A stretch of 64,000 nt of DNA from positions 160,655 to 224,654 of the forward strand of contig NZ_JASD01000005.1 of NCBI RefSeq assembly GCF_000622385.1, given 5' to 3'. The notes beneath the pieces were generated by a model. It was not told the origin of the DNA. It was given only the letters and a program-made list of their open reading frames with translations, and did not search any database. Of the stretch, positions 37,287-46,193 are shown in pieces. Within the stretch, counting starts at the first letter, position 1. Every line of letters begins with the position of its first letter. The DNA comes from Sulfitobacter noctilucicola (GTDB lineage Bacteria > Pseudomonadota > Alphaproteobacteria > Rhodobacterales > Rhodobacteraceae). A program made the position numbers and the translations under genes.

Positions 37287-39640
37287 TGTTTTTTGGATTG
37301 GACGGGGTCGAAGTCGGCCTGATTATTGTGTTCGTCTGCCTTTTCGGCGGCATTTTGTCGGGCTTTCCCGTGGCGTTTGCCATTGGCGGGGCCGGTATCA
37401 TCTCATTCGGTATCATTGCCGCAATGGACAGTGCTGGTTTGCTGATCCACCAGGCTATCGACACCTCTTCTGACGCCTATCGCGCGTTGGTCAATTCCGG
37501 CGTCAAGGAGGATACGGTATCGCTCTTCCGGTATCCGGACCTGCCGCGCATCGCGGAGCCTGTATTCCCGTCAGGTTGGGAAGTGGCGCTCGACCGCAAT
37601 GTATCCTTTATCGTGAACCGCATGAACGAACGTGTTCTGGCAGGCCAGTCGATCGAGACGCTGCTGGCGGTTCTCATGTTCGTCCTGATGGGCATTACGC
37701 TTGAGCGCTCCAAGATTGCCAATGATCTGCTGACCAGTATGGCCAAGGTATTCGGCCCGCTGCCCGGTGGTCTGGCCGTTTCCGTTGTTGTTGTAGGGGC
37801 ATTCCTTGCCGCATCCACAGGGATCGTGGGCGCAACTGTTGTCACCATGGGTCTGCTCGCCCTGCCGACAATGCTGCGCAACAACTACTCACCCGAGCTC
37901 GCCACCGGTGTCATTGCGGCATCAGGCACATTGGGGCAGATCATTCCGCCCTCAATCGTGATCGTTCTGCTCGGCACGCTTGCGGGTGATCTCTATTCCT
38001 CTGCGCAGGAAGCGCGTGCGCAGCTTGCCGGATGTACGGATGCTTTGACTCTGCTGGGAGAGCCTGCGGTTGTTTCGGTCGGCACCCTGTTTCAGGCGGC
38101 ATTGTTGCCCGGTATTATGCTGGCGCTTCTCTATGCGCTCTACGCTCTGGGCTATGCCTTGTTCCGCCCGGAAAAAGCCCCGCCTGTTGAAATGGGCTCG
38201 ACCAACTCAGAGCCGGTCACACGTGGCGAAGCCTTTACCTGGTTCCTTGGCGCGCCAATCCTGCTGGTTGTCGGTACCATTTTCCTTGGCAACATGGGTG
38301 TTGTCGGCAGTCAGTCGACCACGATTTCCAGTTTCTCTGACATCGGTGAAGCCGCCAGCCTGCGCACCAATGTAGGGGACGAATGCAAAGCGTCTATGAT
38401 TGATTTGCACGGGCAGGAAGCATGGGACCGTGCCTTGGCCGAACAACAGGTGATCGATGATGCAGGCGGTCTGGCCCAGTCCGAAAAGCTGAGCGAGGAC
38501 GATTTTGCCGCCAAGCAGGCCGCCAAGATCGACGCTGCTGCGCCAATCGGAACGGGCATCGCGATCCTTCTGGTTCTCCTGGGGCTTTTCCTGACAACAG
38601 CGCGCGGTGTCTCTCCGTCTTCGGATGCGCGGCCGCTTGTGATCGGTGCCTTGGGTGCGGTGCTGGCTGTGCTGGTCGATATTCTCCTGCTCGGGCCGAC
38701 CACCTCTGCCGGGGCGACAGTATTGCTGATGGCGATCCCCTTTGCCTTGCTTCTCTACGGTGTGGTGTACGCGACCAAAATTTGTGCAGGTAACGAACTG
38801 ATCCGCGTGGTTTTCCCGCCGCTGATGCTGATCGTTGCTGTGCTTGGCTCGATCCTTGGCGGTATCACCAACCCGACACCAGCGGCAGCGTTGGGGGCAG
38901 GTGGCGCCATCATGCTGGCAGCTTACCGCAAACTGAAAGACGAGGACCGCTCACCCAGAGTGATCATCTGGTCGACGCTGGCGATTATCATCTGCATCCT
39001 TGTGGGCGTGAACTTTGATCTTCGGATCAATCAGGATGGCGTCAGTGCAGAAAGCTGGATTGCCTTCTTTGTCGCATACGGCGCGTATCTCTATGCGGTC
39101 TTCGGTCTGCTGTTCTCGTGCTGGATCCTTTACACATCCGGCGTCTTGACACCGGTGGTGCGTGAAACGGCCAAAGTGACCTCGATGGTCTTTACCATCC
39201 TGATCGGCTCACAGCTCTTGAACCTTGTGGTGATCAGTTTTGGTGGTGAACACTATATCCAGCAGTTTTTGAAATCCTTCGATAACGAACTGACAGTCTT
39301 CTTGTTGGTCATGTTGGTGCTCTTTGTGCTGGGCTTCGTGCTCGACTTCCTTGAGATCATCTACATCGTGGTGCCCATCGTCGGGCCGGTGATCTATGGC
39401 GGCACGTTTGATCCAAAGTGGGTGACCATCATGATTGCCGTGAACCTGCAGACCTCCTTCCTGACACCGCCCTTCGGCTTTGCGCTTTTCTATCTGCGCG
39501 GGGTTGCACCGGCGAGCGTCACGACACAGCACATCTACCGCGGCATCGTACCATTCGTGCTCATTCAGGTCGCAGGGCTGGCGCTTTTGTGGTTCTTCCC
39601 GGCGATTGTGACCATCGTGCCGGACCTGATCCCGAACTGA
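37286..39640 (+). CDS. dctM: TRAP transporter large permease (DctM), extended form
   Basis: A 784-residue sodium-driven transport subunit, nearly twice the usual DctM (about 430). DctM-type segments are seen at both ends: LSGFPVAFAIGGAG near the start, STGIVGATVVTMGLLALPTML and ASGTLGQIIPPSIVIVLLG, then LGFVLDFLEIIYIVVPIVGPV and LQTSFLTPPFGFALFYLRG near the C terminus. Between them are two insertions: about residues 65-110 (soluble) and about 330-650, which has an acidic soluble stretch (DECKASMIDLHGQEAW...) and extra membrane helices. Extended DctM proteins occur with TakP-like systems. Followed by a strong terminator. Confidence 0.93.
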   Translation: MFFGLDGVEVGLIIVFVCLFGGILSGFPVAFAIGGAGIISFGIIAAMDSAGLLIHQAIDTSSDAYRALVNSGVKEDTVSLFRYPDLPRIAEPVFPSGWEVALDRNVSFIVNRMNERVLAGQSIETLLAVLMFVLMGITLERSKIANDLLTSMAKVFGPLPGGLAVSVVVVGAFLAASTGIVGATVVTMGLLALPTMLRNNYSPELATGVIAASGTLGQIIPPSIVIVLLGTLAGDLYSSAQEARAQLAGCTDALTLLGEPAVVSVGTLFQAALLPGIMLALLYALYALGYALFRPEKAPPVEMGSTNSEPVTRGEAFTWFLGAPILLVVGTIFLGNMGVVGSQSTTISSFSDIGEAASLRTNVGDECKASMIDLHGQEAWDRALAEQQVIDDAGGLAQSEKLSEDDFAAKQAAKIDAAAPIGTGIAILLVLLGLFLTTARGVSPSSDARPLVIGALGAVLAVLVDILLLGPTTSAGATVLLMAIPFALLLYGVVYATKICAGNELIRVVFPPLMLIVAVLGSILGGITNPTPAAALGAGGAIMLAAYRKLKDEDRSPRVIIWSTLAIIICILVGVNFDLRINQDGVSAESWIAFFVAYGAYLYAVFGLLFSCWILYTSGVLTPVVRETAKVTSMVFTILIGSQLLNLVVISFGGEHYIQQFLKSFDNELTVFLLVMLVLFVLGFVLDFLEIIYIVVPIVGPVIYGGTFDPKWVTIMIAVNLQTSFLTPPFGFALFYLRGVAPASVTTQHIYRGIVPFVLIQVAGLALLWFFPAIVTIVPDLIPN

Positions 39641-39665
39641 TCCAGTCGGGACATGAACAAAGAAC

Positions 39666-39695
39666 AAAAGGCTGCCTTCAGGGGCAGCCTTTTTT
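39666..39695 (+). terminator. Rho-independent terminator of the dctPQM operon
   Basis: Perfect stem AAAAGGCTGCC / GGCAGCCTTTT with a 6-base loop followed by more T, 26 bases after dctM. The A-run on the left may let it act on the other strand too, where bpt ends at 39793. Confidence 0.92.
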
Positions 39696-39792
39696 ATATG
39701 TCGACGTGAAAGGAGCAGTGACTGTGCACGCTAATTTGGCTGCGAGACGCAGCCTACACTTCACTTTGCGATTGTCAGGTGGAAAGCCGCAC

Positions 39793-40614
39793 TTAGCGCC
39801 GCGCGCGGGCCATATCGGGCAGGGCGATGTTCGCGACCTGCTCGGCAATCGGATCATTACTCAGGGGATGCTGCTCGGGCTCGAATTGCTCGGGATCCTG
39901 CATCTTCTGCCATTTGCCGCCGATGTAGACTTCCAGCCCTGAAAACTTGGCCTTGTATCCCATCTTTTGGCTGCCGGGCACCCAATAGCCCAGATAGACA
40001 TAGGGCAGGCCCGCATCTCGGGCGATCTCGATATGATCAAGGATCACGTAATTGCCCAACCCGTCACGCGGCCGGTCAGGGGTGTAGAAAGAATAGACCA
40101 TACTGACACCGTCACCCAAGACATCCGTCAGGCATACGCCCAGAAGCTCGCGAGTGGTCTTGTCGGTATATTCCATAACGCGACTGCGTATCGGCGTTTC
40201 TTCGATCATCGCGGCAAATTCAAACACATCCATGTCTGCCATACCGCCGTCAGCGTGGCGGCTGTCGAGGTAGCGGCGAAACAGGTCGTACTGGTCCTCT
40301 GTGGCCCAAGGCGATGTGGCCCTGCGTTCCACGTTTTCGTTCCGGTTCATCACACGACGCTGACTGCGGCTGGGCCGGAAGGCGGAGACGTCGATACGGG
40401 CTGACAAACAGGACGCACAATCGGCACAGGATGGACGGTAGAGCACATTCTGGGAACGACGAAAGCCCTGCGCAGACAGGCTGTCATTCAGATCCTTCGC
40501 GTTCTCGCCCTGCAACGCGGTAAACAACTTCCGCTCAAGCCGGCCCTCAAGATAGGGGCAGGGCTGCGGCGCTGTTACGTAGAATTGTGGTGTTAGGGGA
40601 AGGGTGTGGCGCAT
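39793..40614 (-). CDS. bpt: Aspartate/glutamate leucyltransferase (Bpt, arginyltransferase family)
   Basis: A 273-residue N-end rule transferase that adds leucine from tRNA to N-terminal Asp or Glu, marking proteins for ClpS-ClpAP. Motifs include [22 protein letters not shown], the cysteine cluster [14 protein letters not shown], the SQRRVMNRN segment and the acyltransferase-like [19 protein letters not shown]. Length matches the bacterial family. It lies upstream of nothing on its strand; the RDD gene is 102 bases behind its start. Confidence 0.94.
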   Translation of the reverse strand: MRHTLPLTPQFYVTAPQPCPYLEGRLERKLFTALQGENAKDLNDSLSAQGFRRSQNVLYRPSCADCASCLSARIDVSAFRPSRSQRRVMNRNENVERRATSPWATEDQYDLFRRYLDSRHADGGMADMDVFEFAAMIEETPIRSRVMEYTDKTTRELLGVCLTDVLGDGVSMVYSFYTPDRPRDGLGNYVILDHIEIARDAGLPYVYLGYWVPGSQKMGYKAKFSGLEVYIGGKWQKMQDPEQFEPEQHPLSNDPIAEQVANIALPDMARARR

Positions 40615-40716
40615 GGTTTCCGTTCTCTGTCACAAAGAGTGTAGCGCTGGGTCACCATGCCGCCAAGGGATGTTTTAATAAAATCCAATCAATCTGGGAT
40701 GGCATGGCCAAAGCCG

Positions 40717-41142
40717 TCAGAGGCGGCGGTTCATTGCGACTGTGCCAAGGATCATATCCGTCAAACCCTGCTTGCGTTCAGACGTCAGCATCAGGACAAC
40801 AGAAATGAGTTGAAACAGCGGCATCGCCAGCGAAACGGAGTAACCTACCGTGTGCAGGATCGCCATGCCGCCGGACAAGGGCCGGTCATCCCCCTGACGG
40901 ATTTCCATCGACATCAACCGCATGCCCCATGTGGCGGACCCGCTTGCGAGTGTTGCGCAGCGGTAGATGAACCCCACGACCATCATCAGGAAGGGAAAGA
41001 AGAACAGGCCGGTGAAGACTGTGAAGGGCAGGACCATAATACAAAGCACCACAATCAACACAGTATCCAGACACCACGCCAACAGGCGCTTGGACGGGAT
41101 GCCCTGATAGAAATGCGGGTCGGTTGCGGGATCGGGGGTCAT
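40717..41142 (-). CDS. RDD-family membrane protein
   Basis: A 141-residue protein with three hydrophobic segments (about 26-50, 50-68 and 103-125). The RDD pattern is only partly visible: arginine and aspartate in KRLLAWCLDTVLIVV at the first helix, and TWGMRLMSMEI in the middle. Function of RDD proteins is mostly unknown, with some linked to transport or stress. It lies between the DUF2852 and bpt genes on the same strand, a grouping seen in other Rhodobacteraceae. Confidence 0.85.
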   Translation of the reverse strand: MTPDPATDPHFYQGIPSKRLLAWCLDTVLIVVLCIMVLPFTVFTGLFFFPFLMMVVGFIYRCATLASGSATWGMRLMSMEIRQGDDRPLSGGMAILHTVGYSVSLAMPLFQLISVVLMLTSERKQGLTDMILGTVAMNRRL

Positions 41143-41219
41143 ATTTGGTCTCTTGTCTAAAAAGTGGGCCTTCCGACGGGTAGCCGGAAGGCAGATGGAT
41201 ATCTGTGCGTCGCCTGACT

Positions 41220-41630
41220 TTAGGCTTCAGCGGCAGTTTCGTTGCGCTTGGCGCGGTCGTCCATGAATTGGTCGAATTCAGCTTTGTCTTTTGCTTCGCG
41301 CAGACGCTCAAGGAATGCTTCGAAGTTGGACTGTTCATCCTCCAGACGGCGCAGTGTGTCGGCCTTATAGGCGTCGAACGCCGAGTTGCCGGTGCTGCGG
41401 GTTGAAAGGACCGTGCGGTTCATGCGTTTTGTACAGGATTTGCCAGAAAACATGCGTTTACTCCAGATCATATATGCCAGAAGGGCGAGGCCGACGGGCC
41501 AGAAGAAGATAAAACCAAGGACCATCGCGGCGATCCATGCGCCTTTGCCTTTGTCATCCAGCCACATCTCTGTGCGGGCGAACCAGTTCGGGCGGGGGGC
41601 GTAGGTCTGGTCTGTTGTCATCGTTGTCAT
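41220..41630 (-). CDS. DUF2852 family membrane protein
   Basis: A 136-residue protein with one or two hydrophobic segments (GAWIAAMVLGFIFFWPVGLALLAYMIW, about residues 31-58) and a C-terminal soluble helix (TLRRLEDEQSNFEAFLERLREAKDKAEFDQFMDDR) ending KRNETAAEA. This matches the layout of DUF2852, found widely in alphaproteobacteria, function unknown. Its upstream region carries a well-placed dyad pair (41690 and 41748) that suggests repression. Confidence 0.85.
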   Translation of the reverse strand: MTTMTTDQTYAPRPNWFARTEMWLDDKGKGAWIAAMVLGFIFFWPVGLALLAYMIWSKRMFSGKSCTKRMNRTVLSTRSTGNSAFDAYKADTLRRLEDEQSNFEAFLERLREAKDKAEFDQFMDDRAKRNETAAEA

Positions 41631-41686
41631 TGTCGAGCCTTTCTCGTGGTGCAGGCCTGACGACGGCCTCGCTGTGGGGAAAGGGT

Positions 41687-41766
41687 CTTATGTGAATGCC
41701 CTTTACATCAATCAAAATGGGCATTGCTTCGGGTTTCACAAGAGTAAATGTGAAAGGTTTTTACAT
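41687..41766 (-). promoter_or_regulatory. Promoter with twin 19-base operators upstream of the DUF2852 gene
   Basis: On the minus strand TTGATT (41710-41715) and CATAAG (41687-41692) are spaced 17 bases. The dyad ATGTGAATGCCCTTTACAT (41690-41708) fills the spacer. A second copy, ATGTGAAAGGTTTTTACAT, lies at 41748-41766, 58 bases upstream. Both have the identical arms ATGTGAA and TTTACAT around five free bases. The placement strongly suggests a repressor. Confidence 0.6.
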
Positions 41767-41775
41767 TAATTTCGT

Positions 41776-42243
41776 TTATTGAGTGAAATCAGAAAGTTGC
41801 GCGCCTGAAAGCTGCAACATCTCAGCCGGTTTCATGCCGAACACATGGTGTGGTGTCCCCGCAGCGGCCCATATTTCTTCAAATCGAAGAAGTGTTTTGT
41901 CAAACCATGCGCGACAGGGCGTGATGTGCCCGACAGGAGAGACACCACCGATCGCGAACCCTGTCTGGGCCCTTATAAGAGCCGCATCCGCTTTGCCCAA
42001 GGGTTCAGCCACGAGCGTTGTTGCTTTTCCAAGATCGACCTGCCGCCCGCCTGCGGTGATGAAAAGTACGGCTTCACCGCTTTGTTCGCCGCGCAGGACG
42101 ATTGATTTGGCAATTTGGTCAACGGCGCACCCCAACGCCGTTGCCGCGTCCTGTGCAGTCCGCGCCAGTGCTGTTTCTACAATGTTGACGGAATGGCCGC
42201 TGGCATCCAAGGCAGCACGTACTCGTTTCAGGCTCTTGCTCAT
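41776..42243 (-). CDS. YbaK/ProX-type aminoacyl-tRNA deacylase family protein
   Basis: A 155-residue protein of the YbaK/EbsC family, which hydrolyses mischarged tRNAs (e.g. Cys- or Ala-tRNA-Pro). Motifs: AATALGCAVDQIAKSIVLRGE with the conserved lysine, VLFITAGGRQVDL and GFAIGGVSPVGH with the glycine-rich loop. Start at 42243 (MSKSLKRV). It diverges from glnE with only 28 bases between starts, so the promoters must reach into each other's genes. Confidence 0.9.
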   Translation of the reverse strand: MSKSLKRVRAALDASGHSVNIVETALARTAQDAATALGCAVDQIAKSIVLRGEQSGEAVLFITAGGRQVDLGKATTLVAEPLGKADAALIRAQTGFAIGGVSPVGHITPCRAWFDKTLLRFEEIWAAAGTPHHVFGMKPAEMLQLSGAQLSDFTQ

Positions 42244-42271
42244 GGGCCCACACTGGCGCAAACATCATGGC

Positions 42272-45064
42272 ATGACAACAACCCTTGCCTCCCTCATTAC
42301 CCGTGTCCCACGCCAGTTCAATTCGGACCGCGCGGCAGAAGCTGCGGCCTTGCTGCCCGCACTCGCGCCCGAAGTGCGCACATTGATCTGCAACGCGGTA
42401 TCGACCGCGCCGTATCTGATGGCCCTGTTGGAAAAAGAGACAGATTGGCTGCTGCAGGCAGTAGATGATCCGGCTGCTGCTGTGCGGGATGTCATCCTCG
42501 GCGCAGGTCAACTTGGCCCGGAACAGGTGAACGACGGTCTACGGCAGGGCAAACGGCGCGTGGCGCTTATGACCGCGCTGGCTGATCTGGGCGGTGCATG
42601 GTCGTTGGAACAGGTGACGACAGCCCTGACGGAATACGCGGATGCTGCCTGTGGCGCTGCTCTGAGGGCGGGACTGGCTCCTCATCTGCGCCGTGGCAAG
42701 GTGCCAGGCATGAGCATGGATGATCTGCCGGATACTGCCGGTATGAGCGTGCTTGCCATGGGCAAGATGGGTGCCTTCGAGCTGAACTATTCCTCGGATA
42801 TCGACCTCATCTGCCTGTTTGACGAAACCCGCTTTGAACCTGACGATTTCCATGACGCACGTATGGCTTTTGTCAAAGCCACCCGCAGCATGAGCGGCAC
42901 GCTGAGCGATCTGACTGGCGAAGGCTATGTGTTTCGCACAGACCTGCGCCTTCGGCCCGATCCGTCGGTCACGCCCGTGTGTATGGCGATGGAGGCCGCT
43001 GAGCGGTACTACGAGAGCCTTGGCCGCACATGGGAGCGTGCAGCCTATATCAAGGCACGCGCCTGCGCGGGGGATGTGGCAGCGGGCGACCGCTTTATCA
43101 AAACACTGCGGCCGTTTGTCTGGCGCAGACATCTGGACTTTGCCGCAATTCAGGATGCGCATGACATGCGCCTGGCCATCCGTGAGCATAAAGGGCTTGG
43201 CGGGCCGATCACTTTGCCTGGTCACAACATGAAATTGGGACGCGGCGGTATTCGAGAGATCGAGTTTTTTACCCAGACGCGGCAGTTGATCGCCGGCGGG
43301 CGTGACGCTGATCTGCGTCTGCGCGGCACCTGCGAAAGCTTGGCGGTGCTGGGAGAGAAAGGCTGGGTGCCCGAGGATGTGGTCGCAACGCTGACCGATC
43401 ATTACCGTGCTCACCGGACGGTTGAGCACCGATTGCAGATGGTGCGCGATGCGCAGACCCACGACCTGCCCAAATCCGATGAGGGTTTTGCCCGCCTTGC
43501 CGCTATGATGGACATGGACGAAGACGCCTTGCGTAAGGATTTGACCAAACGGTTGTCAGACGTCCACGACCTGACCGAAGGTTTCTTTGCGGCCACCCGT
43601 TCGCGGCCGGAACCTGAGGTGCAAGAGCACGCTTTTGATCAACAGGTTCTCTCGAAATGGCTGAGCTATCCTGCTTTCCGCTCTGAACGGGCGTCGGAGA
43701 TTTTCGAGCGGCTGAAGCCCGATCTGCTGGCGCGACTGTCGCAGGCTGGCAAGCCGGATGAGGCATTGTTGGCCTTTGACGGTTTTCTTGCGGGCCTGCC
43801 TGCGGGCGTTCAGCTTTTCTCCCTGTTGGGGGCCAATCCTCATCTGGCTGATCTGCTCATTGATGTGGTCACAACATCGCCTGCGCTTGCGGCGCATCTG
43901 TCGCGTAATGCGGCGGTGCTTGATGCGGTCATCGGTGGCGACTTCTTTGACGACTGGCCCGGCGAGGCGGTATTGACCGACGCGCTGAGCGCGGTGCTTG
44001 AGGCAGAGCCGTCATACGAGGGGCGGTTGGACGGGACGCGCAGATGGGCGCGTGAATGGCATTTCCGCATCGGGGTTCATCTGCTGCGCGGGCTCACGGA
44101 TGCGCAGGACGCTGGCGCGCAATACGCCGATCTGGCGCGTGCTGTTCTGTCCGCGCTCTGGCCTGTTGTGACTGCAGAGTTTGCGAGACGATACGGTCCC
44201 CCGCCGGGACGTGGGGCGGTCATTCTGGGTATGGGTTCGCTCGGCGCTGGACGTCTGACAGCAACCTCGGACCTTGATTTGCTGGTGATTTACGATCCGC
44301 TTGATCAGGAAGCCTCGGATGGTCCGCGGTCGCTGCCGTCGCGCACCTATTATGCACGGCTGACACAAGCGATGATCACAGCCATGACGGCACCAATGTC
44401 TCAGGGAAAACTCTATGAGATAGACATGCGCCTGCGCCCGTCCGGCAATCAGGGACCGGTTGCCACAAGCCTGGCAAGTTTCGACAGCTATCAGAAGACA
44501 AAGGCATGGGTCTGGGAACACCTTGCGTTGACCCGCGCCAAAGTGATCGCTGGCCCCGAAGAAATCCGTGCCGATGTCGATGCGCTGTGCGCCGAAATTG
44601 TAGCCCTGCCGCGAGAGAGATCAGCGATATTGCAGGACGTCGTAGAGATGCGTGTGCGTATTGCGCAGGCCAAAGCGCCGGCCGGGCCCTGGGACGCCAA
44701 GATCGGCGCAGGGCGCTTGCAGGATATTGAGCTTGCCTCGCAAGCAGCCGCGCTAATCACCGCAAAGGGCGCGCACCGGATTGCGGATGGCATCAACGCA
44801 GGCACTTCCGCCTCCCTGTGGAATGCTGCGGCGGCGCAGACCCTGACCAAGTGTTATGAAAGCTGCTGGAAGCTACAATGCGCCGCACGCCTGCTTTCTG
44901 CTGGCCCTCTGGATACCGATGCGCTGGGGCAGGCGGGGGCCGGGTTTCTCGCCCGCTCGCTTGGTTGCGACACGCTTGATGCCCTCGCGACGCAGATGGA
45001 ACAGACCTATAGCGATGCAGCAGCTGTGATCAGGGGCGCACTGCCGCAGGAGGATGCGACATGA
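42272..45064 (+). CDS. glnE: Glutamine synthetase adenylyltransferase/deadenylylase
   Basis: A 930-residue bifunctional enzyme that adenylylates and deadenylylates glutamine synthetase in response to PII, adjusting nitrogen assimilation. Both nucleotidyltransferase domains show their GxG...DxD motifs: AMGKMGAFELNYSSDIDLICLFD in the N-terminal half and LGMGSLGAGRLTATSDLDLLVIYD in the C-terminal half. Length agrees with the family (about 950). The ATG at 42272 is chosen because upstream sequence in this frame overlaps the opposite YbaK-type gene. It overlaps the next small gene by 4 bases. Confidence 0.97.
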   Translation: MTTTLASLITRVPRQFNSDRAAEAAALLPALAPEVRTLICNAVSTAPYLMALLEKETDWLLQAVDDPAAAVRDVILGAGQLGPEQVNDGLRQGKRRVALMTALADLGGAWSLEQVTTALTEYADAACGAALRAGLAPHLRRGKVPGMSMDDLPDTAGMSVLAMGKMGAFELNYSSDIDLICLFDETRFEPDDFHDARMAFVKATRSMSGTLSDLTGEGYVFRTDLRLRPDPSVTPVCMAMEAAERYYESLGRTWERAAYIKARACAGDVAAGDRFIKTLRPFVWRRHLDFAAIQDAHDMRLAIREHKGLGGPITLPGHNMKLGRGGIREIEFFTQTRQLIAGGRDADLRLRGTCESLAVLGEKGWVPEDVVATLTDHYRAHRTVEHRLQMVRDAQTHDLPKSDEGFARLAAMMDMDEDALRKDLTKRLSDVHDLTEGFFAATRSRPEPEVQEHAFDQQVLSKWLSYPAFRSERASEIFERLKPDLLARLSQAGKPDEALLAFDGFLAGLPAGVQLFSLLGANPHLADLLIDVVTTSPALAAHLSRNAAVLDAVIGGDFFDDWPGEAVLTDALSAVLEAEPSYEGRLDGTRRWAREWHFRIGVHLLRGLTDAQDAGAQYADLARAVLSALWPVVTAEFARRYGPPPGRGAVILGMGSLGAGRLTATSDLDLLVIYDPLDQEASDGPRSLPSRTYYARLTQAMITAMTAPMSQGKLYEIDMRLRPSGNQGPVATSLASFDSYQKTKAWVWEHLALTRAKVIAGPEEIRADVDALCAEIVALPRERSAILQDVVEMRVRIAQAKAPAGPWDAKIGAGRLQDIELASQAAALITAKGAHRIADGINAGTSASLWNAAAAQTLTKCYESCWKLQCAARLLSAGPLDTDALGQAGAGFLARSLGCDTLDALATQMEQTYSDAAAVIRGALPQEDAT

Positions 45065-45333
45065 TCAAAGGGGATCTTCATGACCCGAAAGGGCTCGTCT
45101 TTGAAAGTTACCGGATCGATGGCATCACGAAAGAGGAATGCCGCACCATCTTTCTGGACTGGGCGCTGAGCCTGCCGATGGAGCGTGACACCGCGACTGC
45201 GATCCGGGCGCTTTTAGCGCAGTACAAGGGACCGCACCCTGATCATCCTATGACAAAGGTTCTGGGCGAGGGATTGACCAGTATGGCTGCCCCGCGCAGG
45301 CGGGGCGGGTGGCGGTCACGTCCGCGCAACTGA
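45061..45333 (+). CDS. Small unknown protein coupled to glnE
   Basis: A 90-residue protein starting within the glnE stop codon (ATGA overlap). Its core ESYRIDGITKEECRTIFLDWALSLP resembles small conserved proteins found after glnE in related bacteria, of unknown function. The C terminus is very basic (RRRGGWRSRPRN). Translational coupling and normal codon use support it being real. Confidence 0.8.
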   Translation: MIKGDLHDPKGLVFESYRIDGITKEECRTIFLDWALSLPMERDTATAIRALLAQYKGPHPDHPMTKVLGEGLTSMAAPRRRGGWRSRPRN

Positions 45334-45483
45334 CACTGCTCTGCTTCGATCCTGCCGCTTTACTGACCTTCGCACATTGCCCCCGAAATGCCGCTGATTA
45401 AGCCGCAAATTGGCCTCAATCTTTAGTCAATCTACCTGCAAATCAAAAGACGGGTGCCTCGATGCGCCTGAAGCGAGGTAGAG

Positions 45484-46134
45484 ATGAGAGTATTAAAACT
45501 GATTGCCGCCCTGACGATGGGCGTGAGTGTTGCGGCCTGTGGCGCGATGCCCGATATCGCGTCCCGCAACGCGCCCTTCGAAGCGACACAGCCATCGTCG
45601 GCACAGGACCTCAGGCCAAAAGCGCCGTTCCAGCCAACCGCGATGCTTGAGACCCAGACCCCGCTGCCCATGACGGTCAAAGCGATCAACATCAATGTCC
45701 CGGGTGCGCTTAAGGTGTCCGAAGCAAACACCTATTACCCTTCGGCTGACATCGTTTGGCGTGGCGATCCGGTGGGGAACCGCCGCACTCAGATCACGGA
45801 AATCTTCGAGACCGCCTTCAAAAGGGGCACTGTGGGAATGGATGGTAGCACCCCTGTCATCCTTGACGTCGAACTGGTGCGGTTCCATTCGGTCACGGAA
45901 AAGACCCGCTATTCCGTTGGTGGCGTGCACAACATCATGTTCAAGCTGACGGTCCGTCGTGCGTCAACTGGCGCGGCACTTGCGCCGACGCGTTTCATCG
46001 AGGCGGATTTGCCCGCTTTGGGTGGCCGTTCTGCCATGGAAGCGGACCGCAAAGGCCAGACACAGAAAGTCCGGGTAACGGATCATCTGGCACTTGTGAT
46101 CCAGCAGGAACTTTCCCGCTTCGTCGCGGGCTAA
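45484..46134 (+). CDS. Predicted lipoprotein of unknown function (DUF6778-like)
   Basis: A 216-residue exported lipoprotein. The N terminus MRVLKLIAALTMGVSVAACG is a lipoprotein signal with cysteine at residue 20. The mature part has beta-strand character (TVKAININVPGALKVSEANTYYPSADI, VILDVELVRFH). It resembles a family restricted to Rhodobacteraceae that I know as DUF6778, though I cannot verify this here. It stands before the RNA methyltransferase gene, 59 bases apart, and may share its transcript. Confidence 0.82.
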   Translation: MRVLKLIAALTMGVSVAACGAMPDIASRNAPFEATQPSSAQDLRPKAPFQPTAMLETQTPLPMTVKAININVPGALKVSEANTYYPSADIVWRGDPVGNRRTQITEIFETAFKRGTVGMDGSTPVILDVELVRFHSVTEKTRYSVGGVHNIMFKLTVRRASTGAALAPTRFIEADLPALGGRSAMEADRKGQTQKVRVTDHLALVIQQELSRFVAG

Positions 46135-46193
46135 GCGCCGCTTATCCACATTCAGCGCTTTCCCAAGAGGCGCGAAACGACTAAAGGGGCGCT

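Noticed and set aside
41690..41708. CRP or FNR site before the DUF2852 gene
   Set aside because: Arm spacing is TGTGA-N7-TTACA, one base longer than CRP, and it lacks the TTGAT-N4-ATCAA of FNR.
41783..42271. Extension of the glnE frame upstream over the YbaK-type gene
   Set aside because: Translated sequence has no family character and lies antisense to a well-recognised gene; GlnE length is normal from 42272.
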